Positions 57,325-64,000 of a stretch of 64,000 bases of DNA are shown here, one piece after another. The translations under genes were made by a program, and so were the position numbers. Below the pieces are notes generated by a model. The model searched no databases, was not told the origin of the DNA, and saw only the letters and a program-made list of their open reading frames with translations. The DNA is from Dermacentor variabilis (lineage: Eukaryota; Arthropoda; Arachnida; Ixodida; Ixodidae), in contig NC_134569.1 in the NCBI RefSeq assembly GCF_050947875.1, positions 42,485,277 to 42,549,276 on the forward strand, given 5' to 3'. Position 1 is the first letter of the stretch. Each line of letters begins with the position of its first letter.

Positions 57325-60060
57325 CTCCGAATTTCAGCGCAGTGTGTTGTATCTACGCGTAGGACGAACTATAGCAGATATAGGACGTCGCATAATATGC
57401 TTCGTTAGGCTCTTTTGGCCGGCGGTCATCAAGGGTGCGCCTCCTGCACGGCCATACCAGAGGTAGCAATTTAGTAATACAAATTTTAGCACGCGTAGGG
57501 GACATTAGGGACGCGATGAGCTCAATTTGGCGTACATATTAGCTGAACGTAACTCGTACTTTATTTAACGACTGCGTGACACGTGAAGCGAATTATGAGA
57601 AATGAAGCCGGCCGACGCTCGAGGCATGATCCTTAAGCGAGGGTCATCGGACCAGCCCCACTTGCGATTTATTCATACCTCAAAAAGAAAATTTTCGACG
57701 TTCCAAGCGTTAGTGTTCCGAAAAGCACGAACTCTCCTTCAAATTTTTATTCCCCCTTTCTTTCACCTTTCCTAGGAGCTAGCGGTAAAATCGCTTCCGC
57801 TGCGAAGGCCGTGCTAATAAATATTTTTTTACGACTTGTGATTTCTTTCACAATCCCATTGCTTACCTTAATTTTAGGCAGCTGCGAAAATCTGCACCTG
57901 TCGTGTGCGCACGGCGTCTGGTATAGAGAGGCTTCCTCTTCGCGTATTTCAATGCTTTCGGTAACATTCTCTTCACGAATCGTTTTCTACAATTTTTCCC
58001 CTTTTTTTTCTTTTTCTCACCCGTTGTATCCTTTACTGTTGCACTGGCCGCAACATCGTTCGCTAGTAAGGGTGGTCTGAATAGTGACCCTCTCCGTCTG
58101 CTAATTAAATAAACTGCACATGGGGGCTTTCATTCGCCTTTTGCTTCTACCGAGCGGACAGAGAGAAACGAAGAACGTTTCTCCGATATGGTGTGCCGTG
58201 AAACGAGCCATTTGTGATCGACAAACACTCCGAGAAGCTTCGCCGCTTCAGAATGAGGCTCGTTTATTCGCAGATATACGCACCGGGATTTCTAGCGCAA
58301 TAAACCGGCTGAGCATTCGAGATGAGGCGAGTATAAGAACCGTTAAGACGAGAAAATGAGGCAGTACCGTTATTTCATGCCGATAAGAACATTTATAATG
58401 TTCGCTTTTACTTTTTTTATCAATCATTTGAGCCGCTCTTTATGCGCCTTGTTCGTGTCAAATATGAACGACCAAAAGGAATTCATAGTTCGCGAAGCTT
58501 TCATTGCCTGCTGCTAGCTTGACTGTAGGTTCAGTCACCTAGACTTGGCAGCTTTTTGCAGCTTAGCAACAATTTTTTATCCTTTTCCTTTTTCTTTTTT
58601 TTTCTGCATTTAGAAGTGCATGTGTGTCTCACATGCTTAACACTATATGAAATTATTGCACAGAGCAGCGAGCTCCAAAACCTAGACTGATAGAATCCGA
58701 GGTTAAAAACTGCGTAATAATGCTTACTACCTGGCGTGCGCCCAGATATATATGACAGGGCAGTTTGGCAGTTTATTTAGTGCAGTTTCACGTCGTATGC
58801 CGCCGCCACCATTTCGCTTACTTGCAGCAAGATTAAGTCGTATGCCTCATAAGGATAATGATGTTAGTCATCAGACAAACCAATTGTCGTTAAGGGTGCA
58901 AAAGAATTTACTGTGGCGTTCACAGTTCAGCTGCTGCTCGTGTTCGTCTTAGCTTTTTTTCTCCGTTCTTCTTTTTAAACAAATTCCGAGTTAAAGTTGA
59001 AATTCGGAAGCTTCAGATTTCATCTCTATCGCTCGTGCTATGATGAACCCCAACGTGAATGTGAATAGTGTCATTCGCGTGCAAGAGCGCAGGATTTAGA
59101 ACTGAGCGCAAATTATTTCGAAATATAAGATGTGGAAGTATTTACGAATTATTGTTTATAATTCGCGGATGATCTAGATACGGAGCAGTGTGACCACCTG
59201 CCGTTGTTACAAATGACTGTACCGTTATTGCGTCACTCGTGCGTCAAAAACAGTTTACTAATCAGTGCAACACAAGTGTTCACAGGACTTCACTCCCCGG
59301 TGCTAAATACCTTTCGGTGTTTTATTTTATTTCACGCTTACTGTTGGACAAAATATAGTTTTTATAAGGCGGACGTAACATGACACAAAACAATAAAATA
59401 AAAACCCACAGCATTCAGAGGTCGTATCGATATGTGGCAGACTGGGCTCGCCTATATTATTCCATTCTGCAATCCTGCCAGGAATGAAAGTTAACTTTTC
59501 GTTGTCCTAACAAGAAAAACGAAACGTGTTATTCGATTCGGCGGCGTGCAGTTTGTGCACAGTCGCAAAAGCACAGCGAAGAGGGCTGGAACAACTTAAC
59601 GAGTAATCGTAATTTTTTTTTTTTTTGATGCCTCTGCCGTAGTTCTTTCGCACCAAAAAAAAAATAATAAAGAGGCAAAGAGAGAGAAGAAGGAAAAAGA
59701 AGAGTGGTTGTAAGAATGCACAACAGTCGAAGCTCAGTGGATGTTTTTCACTACACGCCTGTATTTTTAATTAAACGTCGTTTACGCAGGAGTTGGTAAA
59801 CCGAGGCTTCGCGCAGTTGTCGAGACTTGGTGCACGGAATAGCAGTCGATGCTTGGTTGAAGGAGCAACCAGCTGCAGCAAGCGTTCTTATCACATCGAA
59901 TTCGGGCTTTAACAGGTCTTTATTCCTTTTTCTCTGTTGCCTCTCTCATTTCACATCCATCACAAACTACGCAGCTCCGTTCGTCTTTGCATGCAGTAGA
60001 ATCCGTGTAGTGGTTGAGCGACATCGCTTCTACAGAAATTAATATTAACTAGCAGAAGTT
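57325..60060. other. No gene supported
   Basis: No recognisable motif. The frame 58,120-58,359 is unrecognised. T runs lie at about 58,590-58,603 and 59,613-59,626. Confidence 0.4.
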
Positions 60061-60062
60061 GT

Positions 60063-60303
60063 AACGTCCCGAAACTGCACAAGAAAACCACGTTGTGGAG
60101 GGCTTCGGATTAATTTTGACCACCTGGGTTTAATTAACATGCAAACAAAGCGCGGCGCACGGAAATTTTCTTCTTTTTCTTTTGCTTTCTTTTTTCTTAC
60201 TTTTTCATTTCCACTCCGTCTACACCGGCATGCGGCAGCCGCGGCCGGGACCGAATCCGCGACCTCACGCGCAACAGGCTGACGCCAGCTACACCGCGGC
60301 GAG
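60063..60303 (-). mobile_element. tRNA-derived SINE, reverse orientation
   Basis: Minus strand: the head (60,228-60,303) runs from CTCGCCGCGGTGTAGCTGGC to a B-box-like GGATTCGGTCCC. The body contains the complement of TTTTGACCACCTGGGTTTAA (60,114-60,133), and the element ends at GGGACGTTAC. It includes a pyrimidine-rich insert at 60,167-60,212. Confidence 0.7.
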
Positions 60304-61730
60304 TCATTACTTTAGAAGAAAAAAAAAAGTGCAACGCCACGACGACGGTGGAAAGCTTGACGACACAGTGCTGGCAGGTCAGCCAAGGTAATTACTCGTA
60401 GTTTTGCAGCACTCATCGACGCCGCAACGCGGCAACACTACCTGGGTCGTGTTGAACGCGGGGACGCAAGGTCGGCGCCTTCAGCCGGCGCCTTGGTTCC
60501 GGTTGTGAAAGGCGACGACAAAAAAATAATAATAATAATAACGACGGGCAGCGCACGCTCGATTCCCAAACACGGCACGCGCAATTCGGTTTTAGAAGCC
60601 TGTTAAGAGTCCTGTTGGTCGGGCACGCCGAGGCACACCCTCGTTTCCCTACACTTCTACGCCCTTCTGACGTTCCATACACAGTTTAATTTTAAAAGAA
60701 AGAAAGCAAACGATCCTCTTTCTGACTTTCTTTTTTCTGATTTTCTTCAATTTCACCAGCCCCAGCTGCTTCGAAATTCGAGAACCCCGAACGCGCTTGG
60801 GCGCAAGAAACTAAGTAAATGTGTACCTGCTTGCGTGTGCAATGACGCCTACAAATTCTGAAGGATCGGTCAAGAATCGGGTAGCACGAAATAAAAAATT
60901 CATGAAACAGAACACAAATCAAGCAGAAGAAGCAAGAGCATGCGCGATAGATGTAAAAAGTGAAATAGCGGGTACATTATTGTGCAAGGGCATTAAAACA
61001 CAAATTGGGAATAGGCAGGTTAGGATGAAGAGAAGCAGGGATAGAAGAGTATAAATAAAATAAAATGAAGGAATAAATCAAAACATTAAAGAAAATCAGG
61101 CATGTGTAGGATATGCATGGCTGTTCCTCCTCCTCCGTAGTCAGCGTCTGCTTCATTCTTTCTCTTCCTTTTGCTTTTGCCTCTTAACCCACAGTCGTAG
61201 GTTAAGCGTGCGTCCAACAATAAAACACGTTCTTTTCATTCCACTCAGCTTCTCTTGGAACCGCTGTAACAGCTCTACCTTCAGTTCATCGTATGCCACG
61301 CCATCAATTACACACAAGTGTAATCTTATTTCTACAACGACAGATAGGACCCAATAACGTTGTTTGTTCATAACGATAAAATCCTTTCCTTTCAATAACA
61401 GCGTTAAGCCTCCGTTGGTAAGGTAATTAATAGAGAGAGAGGGGGGGGGAAAGCTTACGGCGTTAAATTAACTTGTCTTGGCAATAAATTTGGTCGCTAA
61501 TACCCTCCAACAACGAAATTCTTCGGGCTGTCAGAATGAGTATATTATTTTCGCAACAATGGTAGTGTTTTCTTTCATTTTCTTTTTTTTTTATTCGCAA
61601 GTAATTTAGAAATCAATTCAAAAACATTACATGAAGATTAAGTTGCAATGGGCGCACAAAGACCGTAAAATGCCAGACAGGAGGAGCAATAAACTTTATT
61701 TTAGCACAGCAGATTTGAGACCTAGGCATC
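60304..61730. other. No gene supported
   Basis: An AAT repeat lies at about 60,526-60,541. The minus-strand frame at 61,153-61,395 has a faint Gag-like YDELKVELLQRFQ but nothing more. A GA then G run spans 61,432-61,449. Confidence 0.35.
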
Positions 61731-62020
61731 TGTACCTAGGTGATGGCCTCGAGCCCTTGAGCCCTGGCGGCATCTTCGGCCTGCTGGATTGCCTTAAGCT
61801 GGTTTTCCGGTGCACAGCTGAGCAACGCGGTCTCCCACTGCTCTCTGGTCTTGTGTATCTTATTCTGTGTGGATGTCGGAGGACAAGCCCAAACCATCGA
61901 TTGTAGGTCCGCCCTTTCTTGACAGAATCTAAATCTATCTGTGTAAAGCTACGGGTAGTAGCGGTGGTAGGCCACCGGGTTCGGATATATATCTGTTTGT
62001 AAGAGGCGCCATGCCGTCTT
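61680..62020 (-). pseudogene. LINE 3' end: C-terminal finger and tail
   Basis: The minus-strand translation from about 62,020 gives AWRLLQTDIYPNPVAYHRYYP, a stop (TAG), then FCQERADLQSMVWACP and finally WETALLSCAPENQLKAIQQAEDAARAQGLEAIT with TAG at 61,736-61,738. This is the degenerate Cys finger and tail of an RNase-H LINE like the one ending at 15.1 kb (same VWACP/LWDC and LQAV/LKAI layout). An AATAAA follows at about 61,690-61,695 on the minus strand, consistent with the element's 3' end. Confidence 0.7.
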
Positions 62021-63740
62021 ATTATCTGAACTGTTGGTCCACATTATTCCGGAGTACCCCACTAAACCCCATAATCAAAGCGTGTTTTTGGCACATAAAA
62101 CTTTATAATTTTTAAACACTTCTTAAAAAATAAAAGAGAAAAGAAAAACGAATTGTGAGATATTAAGAAGAGCTAAATCACGTTACTCAGGCTTTTAATG
62201 GATTCATCTGTTCTTCGCTTCAATGTACTAAATTGTACCAATGTTCTCAGTTCCCCACGCTTTTACAACCATCTACATTTTTACATTTGGTCAAGTTAAA
62301 AGATTAAGAATTGCTCTGACTTGCGGCCAGCAAACTACGTGTTCAAAAGTTGAGAGTCCACCAATAGAGTTCACTAGACGCCTTACTCCACCAACGCGAT
62401 TAACTGCAATCTACTTGACGTGTCTATTTTTTGTTTTGTCTTTTTCTTTTCCTCATTTTTTGTACGGCGGAGTGTACGAAATGACAAACGATTTTTCGCG
62501 CCCCCAGGACACCGCCCCCAGTGGACACCGGGGCATTAACGTAATGCCCTCGGTAGGCCTGGACGACCGCACGATGCGGAGAAGATGAATTGTTTACGTC
62601 GTGTTCATGACGCTGATCACTGGTTGGAGATGAGCCCCACACAAGGGCCCGCGCACTTGGCGCGCTCGCACTAATGTACGACTGGGAGGAGAACACGCTT
62701 TCTGCTTCCCACCCCACCCTCCTTTCCTCTTCGTCGCTGCTTGTGTGTTTCGAGGGCAGGCGCACGCGCATGCGCACTCGACGGTGTTTGGTTACGTTCA
62801 GCGGCGAGAAAGAGAGGCAGTTGTTGAGATGCAAGAAACTGTGCCCCGTATTCACAAGGATGCTGCTAGGTGAGAGAGAGAGAGAGAGAGAGTTAACCAG
62901 AGGGGAACATCCGATTTGCTTCCCTACGCTGGGGAGAAAGAGGATGGGAGGTGAAGTGATGTGAAAGTAGAGAGATATAGGAATGAAGGGAGAACAGATA
63001 CACAATCACAGTAGGCCATTGTCACCACATATTGTATCACCGCACATCACAGTAGTACTTGTGGTAATATGTTGTTACAGAAGGATGAACGAAGAGAGGA
63101 AGAAGATTGCGAGACGCTGGCCACTGCGGGTTGTTGGTGGTCAGCCATCTTAACTACTCAGACTTATTTTGTATATATATTGTAAATATGATCTTCTATA
63201 ATCCCAACATTCTCGCAACATATTGCTGGAGGTGCGGGGTATAGAGGCAATAGCCGCATGTCCAAGTCTGTTGTCCTTAAAAACTGAAACGGTGCCCTCG
63301 TCGCCCTTCGCTGTGATGGCTTGTGATGTCTGCATTCTAAAATGATTTCCTCTGTTAAAGGACTTGGGTCAAAGCGTACCGTCACAATTACCAGCGATTG
63401 TCTCTACAAATTATAGCAGGGACAGTTACAGAAAAGGTGCTAAAGAATCGTTAGTAAGGGCATATACCAGCGTACTGTGTTGGTCGTATCATTAGCAAAG
63501 CCCAGTGGCAGAGAGATATTACGAACGAATATCTTTGTAAATTTGGTCCTCTGTTCCGCATGCCTTATTCCTCCTTCCTTTTGCCCTTTTCCTGCAGGAC
63601 AGAGTACCTGTCCGAAGGAATGTAGTTCGTTGCATTCTGCATCATTAAAAAATGATCTCTCTCTCTCTCTCTCTTTGCTGTTGTATGTACACCTTAAAGA
63701 AATCGATGTTAAGTGGCATTTTGTAAGTATTGACACGTGT
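62021..63740. other. No gene supported
   Basis: A GA microsatellite at 62,871-62,892 leads into GTTAACCAGAGGGGAACATC, which I recall as typical of a dispersed tick repeat; this cannot be shown from the window. A CT run lies at 63,656-63,676. No domains in the overlapping frames at 62,424-63,005. Confidence 0.35.
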
Positions 63741-63974
63741 ACTTGCATATTTCTGTCGGGCGACCGCGTTTCGCCGCCTGGCGGATGTTATCGCGCCGCG
63801 CGGGACGCGCCTGCGTGTGTCGGAGGTATCTCGGGTGTTGTCAGTGGTTCCATCTGCTGTCTGTTTTTACCGTACCTTGTGTTATCTGATTTTATCGCGT
63901 GACGCGAATGGGGTAGAACTTTGCGTAAGGCACACGGGTCCCAGCGATTACTCTGCAACATCCGACGACTGATG

Positions 63975-63982
63975 TATAAAAG
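63975..63982 (+). promoter_or_regulatory. TATA box in CpG-rich window edge
   Basis: TATAAAAG follows a CpG-rich stretch (63,760-63,960) and is followed by GCCGACGCGCTTGACCC at the window edge. It looks like the promoter of an LTR or gene whose body lies beyond the right border. Confidence 0.45.
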
Positions 63983-64000
63983 CCGACGCGCTTGACCCGC

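Noticed and set aside
61153..61395. Gag-like fragment on the minus strand
   Set aside because: Only a short YDELKVELLQRFQ resemblance, with no zinc knuckle or pol nearby.

Overview
This is eukaryotic, transposon-dense, non-coding DNA. I find no host gene that can be called with confidence: no recognisable host exon, rRNA, functional tRNA or CRISPR array. Several repeats look like those I know from hard ticks (Ixodidae): a tRNA-headed SINE whose body carries a CCCAGGTGGTC-type block, an RTE LINE with a TGATGATG tail, and an array of GGCCCACCCCCAAATT units. My best inference is an ixodid tick intergenic region or very long intron. The organism is inferred, not proven.

Layout. Bases 1-2.9 kb hold a long hairpin, a reversed SINE and a tRNA-like repeat. 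Bases 2944-8269 are a decayed but full-length Ty3/Gypsy retrotransposon with 152-bp LTRs and order gag, protease, RT, RNase H, integrase. Bases 8.3-12 kb are mostly unclassified and include one weak candidate small secreted ORF. Bases 12,052-12,772 are a TTAA-flanked MITE. Bases 12.8-15.7 kb are an RNase-H-bearing non-LTR element (I/R1-like) interrupted by a probable solo LTR. Bases 15,908-18,449 are a 5'-truncated RTE element with perfect 10-bp target duplications, which itself carries a second copy of the TTAA MITE. Bases 19.8-20.9 kb are a 22/33-bp tandem array.

From 24 to 35 kb there are several cleanly bounded elements: a hAT-like MITE (8-bp TSD), a 625-bp element (8-bp TSD), a second RTE copy inverted by apparent twin priming (10-bp TSD), and a 515-bp element flanked by TCAA. 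From 37 to 55 kb there are a 1.15-kb TTAA element, large microsatellites, SINE pieces, a 269-bp TA-flanked MITE abutting a SINE, a pogo-like element nested in another repeat, and a 910-bp giant hairpin element. From 56 to 64 kb there are LINE C-terminal fragments, another SINE, and a CpG-rich stretch ending in a TATA box that runs off the window.

The strongest results are internal to the window: several insertion boundaries can be read exactly from target duplications. One insertion site (TTAA at 17,527) can be compared with its own empty site in the second RTE copy (28,633-28,636). The Gypsy element has a well-formed -1 frameshift site, GGGAAAC then TAG then a stem, preceded by a premature TGA.
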